Assembly: GCA_022482785.1 (NCBI GenBank)
Contig: JAKVON010000012.1
Location: forward strand, 1-64,000
Direction: 5' to 3'
Length of the DNA stretch: 64,000 nucleotides
Source of the DNA: Atopobiaceae bacterium
Lineage (GTDB): Bacteria; Actinomycetota; Coriobacteriia; Coriobacteriales; Atopobiaceae
The notes beneath the pieces were generated by a model. That model had not been told where the DNA came from. It did not search any database and saw nothing but the letters and a program-made list of their open reading frames with translations. The translations under genes were made by a program, and so were the position numbers. How positions within the stretch are numbered: position 1 is the stretch's first letter; each line of letters opens with the position of its first letter. Below, one piece after another: positions 17,001-25,213 of this stretch.

Positions 17001-18267
17001 CTATGCATCGGGTCAGGTTCAGGGCGGCGCAACCGTCGGCGGTTTTGCCGGAGGGTCGCGTGCCGTCAACATCCACGATTGCTTCGCAACGGGCAACGTC
17101 TTGGGCAACAGCTCGACGGGCGGCTTCTTTGGCTCGCTCTCCTCTTCGCTCACCTACTCAAATGACATTGCCTATGGCCTCGTTCGCAATGCGAACGGTA
17201 ATGTCCCGGGTACGGGTTACTACGGCGGTTTCGTGGGGACGTACACATACGCAGATGCGAGCCGACTCTCCGGTTGCACGTATCTCAGCTATGCGGGCTA
17301 CAACGAGAATATCAGCAGCACTACCGCTGCCTACCAGCCCGCCGGTAAGTCCTACTCTGCGCTCAAGGTGAGCAACCCCACCACCGAGACGCATCCCTAC
17401 CTGGCCACGCTCAAGGGCAAGGCGTTCCCCTTCGCCATGGTTGGCGGCCTGCCCTACTACGGCGACTGGCCGGCCGAGAGCTACCATGTCACGTTCAAGA
17501 ATGGAGCCGGAACAACCCTGTACGAGACGGACGTTGCGCCGGGCGTCACACCCTCCTATCTGTCTACCTCGCCGAGCCCTGACTACGTCGTGCAGAAAGG
17601 TACCGTCAAGGTACTCATGCTCTGGAACGGCAGCTGGGCACCAGGCATCGTCGCCGCCAGCAGCGATGCGACGTACACCGCGCAGTACAGCCAGACCATC
17701 GCCTATCCCGATCCGGCCTATCTGCTGGAGGCAGGCGGCACGACGTACACGCCTTCGACGGGCAACGCCTCCAAGGAGCTGTGGAAGTTCCTCGCGTCCA
17801 ACGGCAAGAACACGACGGACGCGCATTCCATCGACTCCGAGGCCCCATACACTACGGGTCTCGGCAACGCTGCCACATCCGTCAGGGCCTTCCTCTATGC
17901 GAACGGCTTCTACACCGCAGGAGCAGGGACAGATGCGCCCGTGGTCCCCTCTGACTTCGCCTACTCGTGGCGCCTCCACGTGAACAAGAATGTCTATTGC
18001 AGCTATCAAGGGTCGCTCAACGGCATCAGCACGAGCAATGCGAACAGCTACGAGAACAACTTCGTGATCTACCTCGGGCAGAAGATCTCCGGGGCCCAGA
18101 CGGGCCTTCAGGTCGTCAAGTACGATGTCGGGCGTGCCTCTAAGGGACTGCCCGCCTACCAGCACGGCACCATCAGCTCGGTGCTCTATACGGGCAACAA
18201 CACCTCGTACTACATCTACGACGAGTCCACCTACGTGGCTACGAGCGGATGGGGTAGCCTTGGCTAG
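14074..18267 (+). CDS. Very large pilin-like protein with GLUG-type repeats, probable pilus tip adhesin
   Basis: 1397 residues from ATG 14074, chosen because AAGGAG lies 11 bases upstream; a GTG at 14053 is less likely. The N-terminus has a class III-like prepilin site, RSRAG then FTMMELMGAVAIIAIIMAV, so PilD should cleave after Gly13 and insert the protein through the pilin helix. The middle (~residues 450-1090) is a long run of GLUG-like repeats (VGGLVGxxxxG followed by a Cys-containing turn), typical of beta-helical adhesins. The C-terminal part contains an InlB/MucBP-like segment near residue 1135 (YHVTFKNGAGTTLYETDV). No LPXTG anchor is present. It is the first gene of the pilus operon. 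An adhesin at the pilus tip is inference. The repeat region has visibly lower GC than its neighbours. Confidence 0.75.
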   Translation: MTQKRPHDRSRAGFTMMELMGAVAIIAIIMAVAFPAAASIQANLRVMELNAKAQQVYNQAQSRLTSLQTDGTLSDLESKLGSGTSRQLASAPVAPAAYSYGDGLTTDWSKYGMYQLSSTISADKTIISDYLITGDTSLGASAGLTGNYVIELSPSTGEVYAVYYWEGDAPSSGYITYDTVASQTTDQLKANHIGYYGGKPIDPAITHKSVALFDDLGFSLVNKEELYARIISSDFSKTVFDPSKLSVTIKVTGTPSSFFSTGSWSETFQGGDSPDEFKVNASTNEVDIILDSMREDLDFYTITGGQILPGSDIKVSVSVTYNGNTYDASNRTGMQTKSDNSLFGTGSFALTASTTANVSAVRHLNNLRSQRNGLSWSLAKVSQTGDIDFDGADWTTTPECVSVQSRKAQSDNSWNPLTQFTPIDNAYYNNNWGGRTFDGASHKIKNFNIVGDSYTGLFPTSYLDFTNVFMTDTNVSGVAYSGALSGWIHGGSITNCHNEVTKTDANGKLLLDDYGVTSKYGWCVGGLVGRYSGGASTTIANCSATTDVTSTYGMYVGGLIGWVDAGGTKITGCSVGAENGVVSVSGYGNSIGGLVGQHDSGLGEPVLSGCSAFANVTSTAGSFVGGLVGYLSNGGSAISKCTVGSENSPVSVTAFGNQVGGIVGLDNGGPSPVAAIDGCTAFASVTSKNGVDVGGLAGQITSNGAVVSNCNVGSAKTVVSMVGPNSAVGGLIGQSFAKSVTGCHVVANASGKNRWVGGLIGDQAYTSVIIDDCSVGVGAATPVLISGAIGAGGLCGIFQGKTITNCSVVANVVATGKYAGGLCGYTETSTQTISNCSVGSSDVLLQVSGAQLTGGAIGHCAGGTISNCKVLFTNVLSNSERVGGFIGELLSGTVSGCYAIGNPDYNNGVGQRSTVQSTGSSSSIGGFYGYAAKTTTTGCYTDMNVLSLDANMNLAGSYVGGFVGFLDGSSGEIGSCYASGQVQGGATVGGFAGGSRAVNIHDCFATGNVLGNSSTGGFFGSLSSSLTYSNDIAYGLVRNANGNVPGTGYYGGFVGTYTYADASRLSGCTYLSYAGYNENISSTTAAYQPAGKSYSALKVSNPTTETHPYLATLKGKAFPFAMVGGLPYYGDWPAESYHVTFKNGAGTTLYETDVAPGVTPSYLSTSPSPDYVVQKGTVKVLMLWNGSWAPGIVAASSDATYTAQYSQTIAYPDPAYLLEAGGTTYTPSTGNASKELWKFLASNGKNTTDAHSIDSEAPYTTGLGNAATSVRAFLYANGFYTAGAGTDAPVVPSDFAYSWRLHVNKNVYCSYQGSLNGISTSNANSYENNFVIYLGQKISGAQTGLQVVKYDVGRASKGLPAYQHGTISSVLYTGNNTSYYIYDESTYVATSGWGSLG

Positions 18268-18826
18268 GGCACGCGACATACGGCGGTCTCGTGGCGAGCG
18301 TGGCGCGTCGATCATCATCGCGCTCGTGTTCCTGATGGTGTGCGCGACGGTGGCGGCGGTCGTGGTGGTCGGCGCCTCGGTCAACTCCGACCGCACGCGG
18401 AAGGAGACGGCCGAGCAGCAGGGCTACTTTGCGCTCAACTCCGCCCTCAACGAGGCGAAGGGCATGTGGGCGACGGAGGATCCCATGAAGTCGCTCGTCG
18501 TCACCGTCAACGGCTCTACCGTCTCGGCCACTGCCAACTCGAGCTATGCAGACAACGCCGTCGCCAATTGGGCGGTTCAGCAGATCAAGGACATGAAGTC
18601 CGGCTTGGCCGTCACGCCGCTCACGGTCACGGTGACGGGGACGAATCCGAACTCCAATCAGGCACTTCCCGAGGTGACGCTCACCTACGAGATGGGCACG
18701 AGCTATGCCATCACGATTACCGGCGCGGTGGATTCCGCGACTGGCTATACGCATAAGCTGACCACCACCATCAAGGCTACGACGAGCACGTCTTCACCGA
18801 CGACGATTGATTGGAAGTCCCAGTGA
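18260..18826 (+). CDS. PilX-like minor pilus assembly protein
   Basis: 188 residues if translation begins at TTG 18260, the first start codon in frame, 8 bases inside the preceding gene and preceded by ggatgggg. The N-terminus RGERGASIIIALVFLMVCATVAAVVVVG resembles PilX-type proteins: a short basic leader and a pilin-like hydrophobic helix without the FTLxE motif. The rest is Ser/Thr-rich. It belongs to the pilus operon and its stop overlaps the next start (TGATG). Role in pilus assembly is inferred from context. Confidence 0.65.
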   Translation: MARARDIRRSRGERGASIIIALVFLMVCATVAAVVVVGASVNSDRTRKETAEQQGYFALNSALNEAKGMWATEDPMKSLVVTVNGSTVSATANSSYADNAVANWAVQQIKDMKSGLAVTPLTVTVTGTNPNSNQALPEVTLTYEMGTSYAITITGAVDSATGYTHKLTTTIKATTSTSSPTTIDWKSQ

Positions 18827-19149
18827 TGAGCGGGCGGCATCCCACGCCAGGAGCGAGAGCCCAACGCGGTGAGACCCTCACCGAGACCCTCGTCGCCATC
18901 CTCGTCTGCGCGCTCGCCGCGGTCGTCCTCATGACGGCCGTCGTCACGGCTGCCAACGTCAACTCGTCCGCGAGGACGCGCGATGACACCATGAAGACGG
19001 AGGAAAGCGCGGCATCGTCGCTCACCTCGTCCACGGCCGAGAAGTACTCCGGCACCGTCACCTTCTCCACGGGCGCGGGATCGAGCTCGTATAACGTCTA
19101 TTACTCAAAGGGAGACGGCATCGTCTCCTACATCGATGCGAACAGCTAG
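18826..19149 (+). CDS. Small pilin-like protein with a variant prepilin motif
   Basis: 107 residues. The leader ARAQRG is followed by ETLTETLVAILVCALAAVVLM, so the usual Phe at +1 is Glu, while a Glu is still present at +5. The C-terminal ~70 residues are short and Ser/Thr-rich. It starts in the stop codon of the previous gene and is followed 13 bases later by another pilin-like gene. Probably a minor pilin of the priming complex. Confidence 0.65.
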   Translation: MSGRHPTPGARAQRGETLTETLVAILVCALAAVVLMTAVVTAANVNSSARTRDDTMKTEESAASSLTSSTAEKYSGTVTFSTGAGSSSYNVYYSKGDGIVSYIDANS

Positions 19150-19162
19150 GCGAGGTGGGAAG

Positions 19163-19744
19163 ATGAGGCAGACGACAGAGACGGCACGCCGCGACGCGGG
19201 CTTCACCCTCGTCGAGATGCTCGCTGCCATCGTCGTCCTGGCCCTGCTCACGGCCACCGTTGCGACGGGCACCGGCGTCGCCACGAGGCTCTATCGCCAG
19301 TCCCTCTTCGAGTCGCAGTCCGAGGTGCTCTCGAGCGAGGTCAACACGGCCCTCGCAGACCCCATCCGCTTCATTTCGAGAAACGATGACGGAACTTACA
19401 CGCTGATCTACCAGGACAATGATCCCGACGGCAAGATCGTCGACGCTCCGGCGAACGTAAGGCTCGCCGTTGAGGATGGGAACGGGAACGAGTCGTCGTC
19501 CGGCTATCTCTATCTCGTGGGAAAAAGCAGCGACGGGACGAAGACCCTCCGCCTCAAGCTCCTCAATGCCAGCGCCTACGGCAACTGCAAGGTGACGGTC
19601 GGAACCCAGGACTTTGCGAGCAATCCCATCTCCATCACCTACACCGTCACATCCACCGTTGACCCATCCCTGTCCCATGCCTACACGATGACTTTCGGGT
19701 ATGACCAAGACAATGCGGTCACCAAAGTTCCAGTCACCTCCTAA
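19163..19744 (+). CDS. Minor pilin-like protein (PilW/PulJ type)
   Basis: 193 residues from ATG 19163, with GAGGTGGGA upstream; an upstream in-frame start at 19136 lacks this. A canonical type IV prepilin signal is present: TARRDAG then FTLVEMLAAIVVLALL, with Glu at +5. The rest is a beta-rich pilin head. It ends 12 bases before the pilB start. A minor pilin of the tip complex is the natural reading. Confidence 0.75.
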   Translation: MRQTTETARRDAGFTLVEMLAAIVVLALLTATVATGTGVATRLYRQSLFESQSEVLSSEVNTALADPIRFISRNDDGTYTLIYQDNDPDGKIVDAPANVRLAVEDGNGNESSSGYLYLVGKSSDGTKTLRLKLLNASAYGNCKVTVGTQDFASNPISITYTVTSTVDPSLSHAYTMTFGYDQDNAVTKVPVTS

Positions 19745-19756
19745 GGAGTCTCGCCC

Positions 19757-21460
19757 ATGAAGTACACCCGACTCGGAGACCTCCTCATCGATGCCGGAGT
19801 CATCAACCAGGAGCAGCTCGAGCAGGCGCTCAAGGCACAGAAGCAGAAGAAGCAGCGCCTGGGCGAGACCCTCATCTCAGAGGGCATCATCACCGAGCGC
19901 CAGCTCGTGAACGCCCTCACCATGCAGCTCGGCGTGGACTTCGTCGACCTCACCTCCGTGGAGATCGACCCCGAGATGGCGCGCTACATCCCCAAGAACC
20001 TCGCCAAGCGCTATGACATCGTGCCGGTGCGCGTGCGCGGCGACGAGCTCTACATGGCCATGAGCGACCCGCTCAACTTCATCGCCACCGAGGAGGCCAA
20101 GGCCGCCTCCAAGCGCCGCATCGTTCCCATGATCGCCACCAAGTCGGCCGTCGAGCATGCCATCTCGGTGCTCTACGGCACGGAGGGCGCCAAGCGCGCC
20201 ATCCGCGAGATGCAGAAGGACGTGGCGTCGTCCGCCAAGGAGGGCGACTACACCGTCAACGTGGAGGCCACGCAGCTCTCCGACGACGAGCCGGGCGCCG
20301 CCCCCTCCATCCGCCTGGTCGACAGCATCATCGAGCGCGGCATCACGGGCCATGCCTCCGACATCCACATCGAGCCTCAGGAGCACGAGGTCCTCGTCCG
20401 CATGCGCGTCGACGGCATCCTCCACAACGAGTTCGACATCCCCAAGGAGCTCCAGCAGTCGCTCACGAGCCGCATCAAGATCATGTGTAACATGGACGTC
20501 ACCGAGAGGCGCGTGCCCCAGGACGGCCGCGCCATCGTGCACGTCCGCATGAAGGAGGCCGACCTCCGCGTCTCGACGCTCCCCACCGTCCACGGCGAGA
20601 AGATCGTCCTTCGAATCCTCGACCGCGACGCGCAGCAGGACACCCCCGAGAAGCTCGGCTTCTACGGCCACAACCTCGAGATGTACGACAAGCTGCTCGA
20701 GAACCGCCAGGGCCTCGTGCTGCTGGTGGGGCCCACGGGCTCGGGCAAGACCTCCACGCTGTTCACCATGATCCAGCGCCTGAACACCGAGGCCGTCAAC
20801 ATCGTCACCCTCGAGGACCCGGTCGAGTACAACATCGAGGGCGTCAACCAGGTCCAGGTCAACGAGAAGACCGGCACCACATTCGCGAGCGGCCTTCGCT
20901 CCATCCTGCGCCAGGACCCCGACATCGTCTCGGTGGGCGAGATCCGCGACTCCGAGACGGCAGAGATCGCCCTGCGTGCCGCCATCACCGGCCACCTCGT
21001 ACTCTCCACCATCCACACCTCCGACGCCATCTCGGCGCTCGACCGCCTCGTCGACATCGGCGTCGAGCCCTACATGATCTCGACCGCCCTGCGCGGCGTC
21101 ATCTCGCAGCGTCTCGTGCGCCGCATCTGCCCGCACTGCAAGGAGTCCTACACCCCGGATCCCGAGGAGCTCGAGGCCATTGGCCTCGACCCCAAGGCCA
21201 AGGACGTCACGTTCTACCGCGGCGCCGGCTGCCCGGAGTGCTTCGGCAGCGGGTATCGCGGCCGCACGGTGGTGGCCGAGGTCCTCGTGATCGACAGGGC
21301 CGTCTCCAAGCTCATCCACGAGGAGGCCCCGCGCTCCGAGCTCCTGAGGGCCGTCTCCGCCACGGGATTCCAGCCCATCGACGTCAACTGCCGCGACCTC
21401 GTGCTCAACGGCACCACCACGGTGGACGAGGTTCTCCGCACGGTCTACACCACCGACTAG
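19757..21460 (+). CDS. pilB: Type IV pilus assembly ATPase PilB
   Basis: 567 residues, typical length for PilB/GspE. The N-terminal MshEN-like domain is followed by the ATPase core: Walker A GPTGSGKT at 325-332, Asp box and Walker B region (LEDPVEYNIEGV, ILRQDPDIVSVGEIRD), His box (AITGHLVLSTIHTSDA), and the tetracysteine zinc site of extension ATPases (Cys458, Cys461, Cys492, Cys495). It powers pilus extension from the cytoplasm. AAGGAG lies upstream of the ATG. Member of the pilus operon. Confidence 0.95.
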   Translation: MKYTRLGDLLIDAGVINQEQLEQALKAQKQKKQRLGETLISEGIITERQLVNALTMQLGVDFVDLTSVEIDPEMARYIPKNLAKRYDIVPVRVRGDELYMAMSDPLNFIATEEAKAASKRRIVPMIATKSAVEHAISVLYGTEGAKRAIREMQKDVASSAKEGDYTVNVEATQLSDDEPGAAPSIRLVDSIIERGITGHASDIHIEPQEHEVLVRMRVDGILHNEFDIPKELQQSLTSRIKIMCNMDVTERRVPQDGRAIVHVRMKEADLRVSTLPTVHGEKIVLRILDRDAQQDTPEKLGFYGHNLEMYDKLLENRQGLVLLVGPTGSGKTSTLFTMIQRLNTEAVNIVTLEDPVEYNIEGVNQVQVNEKTGTTFASGLRSILRQDPDIVSVGEIRDSETAEIALRAAITGHLVLSTIHTSDAISALDRLVDIGVEPYMISTALRGVISQRLVRRICPHCKESYTPDPEELEAIGLDPKAKDVTFYRGAGCPECFGSGYRGRTVVAEVLVIDRAVSKLIHEEAPRSELLRAVSATGFQPIDVNCRDLVLNGTTTVDEVLRTVYTTD

Positions 21461-21500
21461 TCAACGGGGCGTGCCTGCGGGCGCGCCGAAGGGGGAGCGC

Positions 21501-22555
21501 ATGAGCGCACTCGATCGCATCATCCGCAACGCGCACGACATGCGTGCCTCCGACGTCCACATCGCTCCCGGCCTGCCCGTGCGCTACCGCGTCGACGGCC
21601 GGCTCGTCGATGCGGACGACCGCGTCCTCGAGCCCGAGGACACCGAGGAGCTGGCCCGCGCGGCCGCCGGCGACGAGTACAAGCGCATCAAGTCCATCGG
21701 CGAGCTCGACATGGCCGACACCTACGACGGCGACATCCGCTGCCGTCTCAACATCTTCCGCAGCCGCGGCAACGCGGTGCTGGCCATCCGCCTCCTGGCG
21801 GACAGCATCCCGGCGCTCGACTCGCTGGGCCTGCCCGACATCATGCTCGAGTTCCCCCGCTACCAGAAGGGCATCGTGCTCGTCACGGGCGAGACCGGCT
21901 CGGGCAAGTCCACCACGCTCGCCGCCGAGCTCGACCGAATCAACCACACCAGGGCAGACCACATCATCACGCTCGGAAGACCCCATCGAGTACATCTACA
22001 AGCCCGACAAGGTGCAGCATCGATCAGCGCGAGATAGGCCGTGACACCGAGAGCTTCGCCGACGGCCTGCGCGCCATCCTGCGCGAGGACCCCGACGTCA
22101 TACTCGTGGGCGAGATGCGTGACCTCGACACCATCGAGACGGCCCTCACCGCCGCCGAGACGGGCCACCTCGTCTTCGGCACCATCCACACCCAGAGCGC
22201 GGCCGACTCCATCGACCGCCTGGTCGACGTCTTCCCGGAGGCCCGCCAGCGCCAGATCCGCATGCAGCTCTCGATGACGCTCGTGGCCGTCGTCTCCCAG
22301 CAGCTGCTCGTGCGGCGCGAGGGCAAGGGGCGTGCCGTGGCCTGCGAGGTCATGGTCGTGAACCCCGCCATCAGGAACCTCATCCGCGAGGGCAAGACCC
22401 CGCAGATCGCCAACACGCTCGCCACCTCGTCCGACATCGGCAGCATTACCATGGACAACATGCTCGTGCGCATGGCCCGCGGCCGCGTCATCTCCACCGA
22501 GACCGCCGTCGAGGCGGCGCACGACCCCGACTACGTGAGGAAGCTCGCACGCTAG
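21501..22555 (+). CDS. pilT: Pilus retraction ATPase PilT (two single-base frameshifts)
   Basis: Start ATG 21501 with gggggag upstream. Walker A GETGSGKS is at residues 130-137. The frame is broken twice: near 21976 (ctcggaagacccc where ctcgaggacccc is expected) and near 22013 (aaggtgcagc where aagtgcagc gives [10 protein letters not shown]). Removing one base at each point restores [22 protein letters not shown] and a 350-residue protein, the normal PilT length. The remainder has [16 protein letters not shown] and the His box [14 protein letters not shown]. It should power retraction and twitching. Both extra bases look like sequence errors; if real, the gene is dead. Confidence 0.85.
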
Positions 22556-22595
22556 CCGCATCACGAATGCACCACGCACCAGGGAGGACCCGCGC

Positions 22596-23816
22596 ATGAA
22601 GACGTTCAAGTACACGGCCCGAACAGACGCCGGAGCAACCGTCGACGGCGTCGTCGAGGCAAATACCCAGGCGGAGGCCGTCGACAGCCTCAAGCAGGAG
22701 GGCCTCGTCGTCTCCACCGTCGAGGAGGCGAGCGGCGCCCACGACATCGACCTGCGCCTCGGCGGCAAGAAGACCAAGGAGAAGTCCCTGGCCATCATGT
22801 GCAACCAGTTCGCCATCATCCTCGAGGCGGGCATCCCCATCGTCCGGGCGCTCCAGCTCGTGTCCGACCAGACGGAGGACAAGACCCTGAAGGTCATCCT
22901 CTCCGAGGTCGCCAGCGAGGCGGCCGCCGGCTACGGCCTGGCCGACAGCTTCGAGAAGCATGGCACCAACCTGCCCACCACCTTCGTCGAGACGGTCCGC
23001 GCGGGCGAGGAGTCCGGCAACCTCGACGTGGTGTTCCGCCGCCTCTCCAGCTACTACGAGAAGGTCTCGCGCACCAAGGGCAAGGTCAAGAGCGCGATGA
23101 TCTACCCGTGCTTCGTCATGGGCGTGGCCGTCGTGGTCGTCGCGGTGATCATGGTGTTCGCCGTGCCCACGTTCAAGACCACCTTCCAGTCGATGGGCAC
23201 GCAGCTTCCCTGGATCACGCAGTTCATGATCGACTCGTCCGACTTCTGGACCAACAACTTCCTGATCATCGCCATCATCATCGCGATCGCGGTCCTCGGC
23301 GTGAAGGCGCTCAAGCGCGGCAACGACGACTTCCGCCTCAAGTGGAGCAGGCTGGGTACCCGCGTCCCCGTGATCGGGCGCATCGTTCGCATGAGCGCTG
23401 CGGCCCAGTACGCCGGCACCATGTCGGTCATGATGGAGGCCGGCCTCACCGTGGCCAAGGCCGTGGGCGTCACCGCCAAGTCGATCAACAACGAGTACAT
23501 GGCCAACGCCCTGGCCTCCACCGAGCCCGACCTCGAGGCCGGCAAGACCCTGGCCACCTCGCTCGCCAAGACGGAGGCCTACCCCGAGCTGGTCACCGAG
23601 ATGACGGGCGTGGGCGAGCAGACGGGCTCGCTCGAGCACACCCTCGAGGTGCTCTCCGAGTACTACGACAACGAGGTGGACGTGGCAAGCGCGAGGGCAC
23701 TGTCCCTGCTCGAGCCCATCATCATCATCGTGCTCGCCGTGATCGTGTGCGGCATCCTGCTCTCCGTCTACCTGCCGATGTTCAGCATCTACGGCGGCTA
23801 TACCAATGCGACATAG
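22596..23816 (+). CDS. pilC: Type IV pilus inner-membrane platform protein PilC
   Basis: 406 residues, the usual length of the PilC/GspF family. Two homologous T2SF domains (FAIILEAGIPIVRALQL and YAGTMSVMMEAGLTVAKAV) are separated by a membrane helix near 170-190, with a final helix at the C-terminus (IIIIVLAVIVCGILLSVYLPM). It connects the cytoplasmic ATPases to pilin polymerisation. It starts 40 bases after pilT, with GGGAGGA upstream. Confidence 0.93.
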   Translation: MKTFKYTARTDAGATVDGVVEANTQAEAVDSLKQEGLVVSTVEEASGAHDIDLRLGGKKTKEKSLAIMCNQFAIILEAGIPIVRALQLVSDQTEDKTLKVILSEVASEAAAGYGLADSFEKHGTNLPTTFVETVRAGEESGNLDVVFRRLSSYYEKVSRTKGKVKSAMIYPCFVMGVAVVVVAVIMVFAVPTFKTTFQSMGTQLPWITQFMIDSSDFWTNNFLIIAIIIAIAVLGVKALKRGNDDFRLKWSRLGTRVPVIGRIVRMSAAAQYAGTMSVMMEAGLTVAKAVGVTAKSINNEYMANALASTEPDLEAGKTLATSLAKTEAYPELVTEMTGVGEQTGSLEHTLEVLSEYYDNEVDVASARALSLLEPIIIIVLAVIVCGILLSVYLPMFSIYGGYTNAT

Positions 23817-23825
23817 AGGTGATAT

Positions 23826-23853
23826 GAATCGTCTTCGCATTTGAAGGCGATTC
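23826..23853 (+). promoter_or_regulatory. Hairpin between pilC and the major pilin gene
   Basis: Arms GAATCGTCTTC and GAAGGCGATTC (one G-T pair) around a 6-nt loop, followed by a small palindrome CGATTCAAATCG at 23867-23878. There is no T-run, so it is more likely an mRNA processing or stability element, or an operator, than a terminator. The 196-bp gap should also hold the separate pilin promoter, but no clear -35/-10 pair was found. Confidence 0.4.
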
Positions 23854-24012
23854 CGCTACCAGTTACCGATTCAAATCGACCTCGCAAAATTGAAGTCAGT
23901 TTGAAGGGATACCGTACAGGGCACAATTCGTTTGGTAGAGGCCTCCTTGGCCAGTGGGAGAGGTTCCGCTGGAGGTAAGGATGCCAAGGTGTACGAGAAA
24001 AGGAGGCTCGCT

Positions 24013-24438
24013 ATGAAGCAAATGATTCAGGCACGCAAGGAGGAGCTGCAGAAGAGGGGAGTGAAGGGCTTCACGCTGATGGAGATGCTGATCGTCGTCG
24101 CCATCATCGCCGTCCTCGTCGCGATCGCGATTCCTATCTTCACGAGTCAGCTCAACAAGGCCCGCGTCGAGGCTGACGCTGCCAACATCAGGTCTGGGTA
24201 TGCGACGGTTTCTGCAAAGGTTCTTACCGACGATGTCACTACGGATCAGACCTACTATCTGAAGGCAGACGGAACAGTCGATACTAATTCTGGCGACTTT
24301 AAGTGCCAGGGAACGACAGGCACTGATCCAGGAAGTCAGAATATTGCGGGTCAGACGTGTGCATGGTCGAAGGGTACTGCAGTTTCGTACACGTACACAG
24401 CTTCGACTCTGAAGGTAACAATTAGTGTTGCCTCGTAG
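24013..24438 (+). CDS. pilA: Major type IV pilin
   Basis: 141 residues from ATG 24013, with a strong AGGAGG six bases upstream. The prepilin signal is QKRGVKG then FTLMEMLIVVAIIAVLVAIA, with Glu at +5. Two cysteines in the C-terminal third could form the pilin disulfide loop. It is followed by a strong terminator and preceded by a long non-coding leader, as expected for a highly expressed subunit. The head domain has lower GC and different codon use from its neighbours, common for variable surface pilins. Confidence 0.9.
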   Translation: MKQMIQARKEELQKRGVKGFTLMEMLIVVAIIAVLVAIAIPIFTSQLNKARVEADAANIRSGYATVSAKVLTDDVTTDQTYYLKADGTVDTNSGDFKCQGTTGTDPGSQNIAGQTCAWSKGTAVSYTYTASTLKVTISVAS

Positions 24439-24477
24439 TACCACACGCTACACCGAGCTGCGATGAGCGGCTCAAAG

Positions 24478-24516
24478 AGGGACGGGTCCGGGCGAGAGCC
24501 CGGGCCCGTCCCTTGT
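24478..24516 (+). terminator. Terminator after the major pilin gene
   Basis: A near-perfect stem, gggacgggtccgggc and gcccgggcccgtccc around loop gaga (24479-24512), followed by ttgtctgt. Probably insulates high pilin transcription from the downstream gene. Confidence 0.75.
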
Positions 24517-24557
24517 CTGTGCGTATGGGGTAAGAAGGAGGCGGAGGTGCCCACGCC

Positions 24558-25043
24558 ATGATTCCGCCCGTCCCATCGAACCCCCGTGCCCGCGCTGGCT
24601 TCTCTGCGCGCGGGGTGCTCACGGCCATCGCCGTGCTGGCTCTGCTCCTCGCGGCCGTCGTCGCCTTCCTCGTTCCCGTGGTCGCGAAGACGGGTAACGT
24701 GGGCGACCTCGTCCAGAACCTCCGTCTCCTCCAGGGCGAGGCCACGCAGCTCGCGACCGGCGGCCCCGTGCAGATGGATGCCATGAACATCAACTCGGGC
24801 TACTCGCTCGCCACGGCCTCCGCCCTCACCGATAACCTCGCCGAGGACACCACCTACTACCTCTCGGCCGATCTCACCCTCGTCACCGCGCCCCCGTCCT
24901 CCCCCTACCTCACCAGGTCGAGCACCGTCGCTGCCGGATCCCCCCAGACCGTCGCGAGCCAGCAGCTCTCCTGGGAGTCGGGCCAGACCGTGTCGTACCT
25001 CTACTCCGCCGACACCGGAAAGGTCACCATCCAGGTGGGATAG
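24558..25043 (+). CDS. Aberrant pilin relative without the prepilin FxxxE motif
   Basis: 161 residues. The N-terminus has a single long hydrophobic helix (GVLTAIAVLALLLAAVVAFL) after RAGFSARG, so the Gly-Phe junction is there but the +5 Glu is not. The C-terminal half resembles the major pilin: TYYLSADLTL against TYYLKADGTV, and YLYSADTGKVTIQVG against YTYTASTLKVTISVAS. It is probably a diverged duplicate of the pilin, membrane-anchored or a pilus-associated accessory. Ribosome site GGAGGCGGAGG is slightly distant. Confidence 0.6.
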   Translation: MIPPVPSNPRARAGFSARGVLTAIAVLALLLAAVVAFLVPVVAKTGNVGDLVQNLRLLQGEATQLATGGPVQMDAMNINSGYSLATASALTDNLAEDTTYYLSADLTLVTAPPSSPYLTRSSTVAAGSPQTVASQQLSWESGQTVSYLYSADTGKVTIQVG

Positions 25044-25050
25044 GGTCCCG

Positions 25051-25213
25051 CACCCTCACGAATGCGTTTTGCGCCACGGGGTTCCTCGGCGTTGCCCGGA
25101 TTCGCGTTCGTGAGGTTCTTTCCTGCCGCGAATCACATTCGTGAGGGAGGGGGCAAATCGCGAGCTGGGATTTCCCGGCCATCGGCGGGAAGGGCACCCT
25201 CACGAATGCAAAT
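25051..25213. repeat. Repeat element C1 (CCTCACGAATGC family)
   Basis: Four units: forward at 25051-25075 (caccctcacgaatgcgtttt) and 25194-25213; reversed at 25097-25116 (ccggattcgcgttcgtgagg) and 25128-25147. The centre shares gcaaatcgcgagc...gcatttc-like sequence with C2 at 27591-27714. The last unit overlaps the start of a pilin-like remnant. Confidence 0.75.

Noticed and set aside
19877-21319. A 480-codon minus-strand frame opposite pilB
   Set aside because: Composition is that of reversed codons of pilB; no start context or motifs.
21950-22030. Programmed frameshifting in pilT
   Set aside because: Two separate extra bases without slippery heptamer or downstream structure, and the same kind of error appears in unrelated genes.
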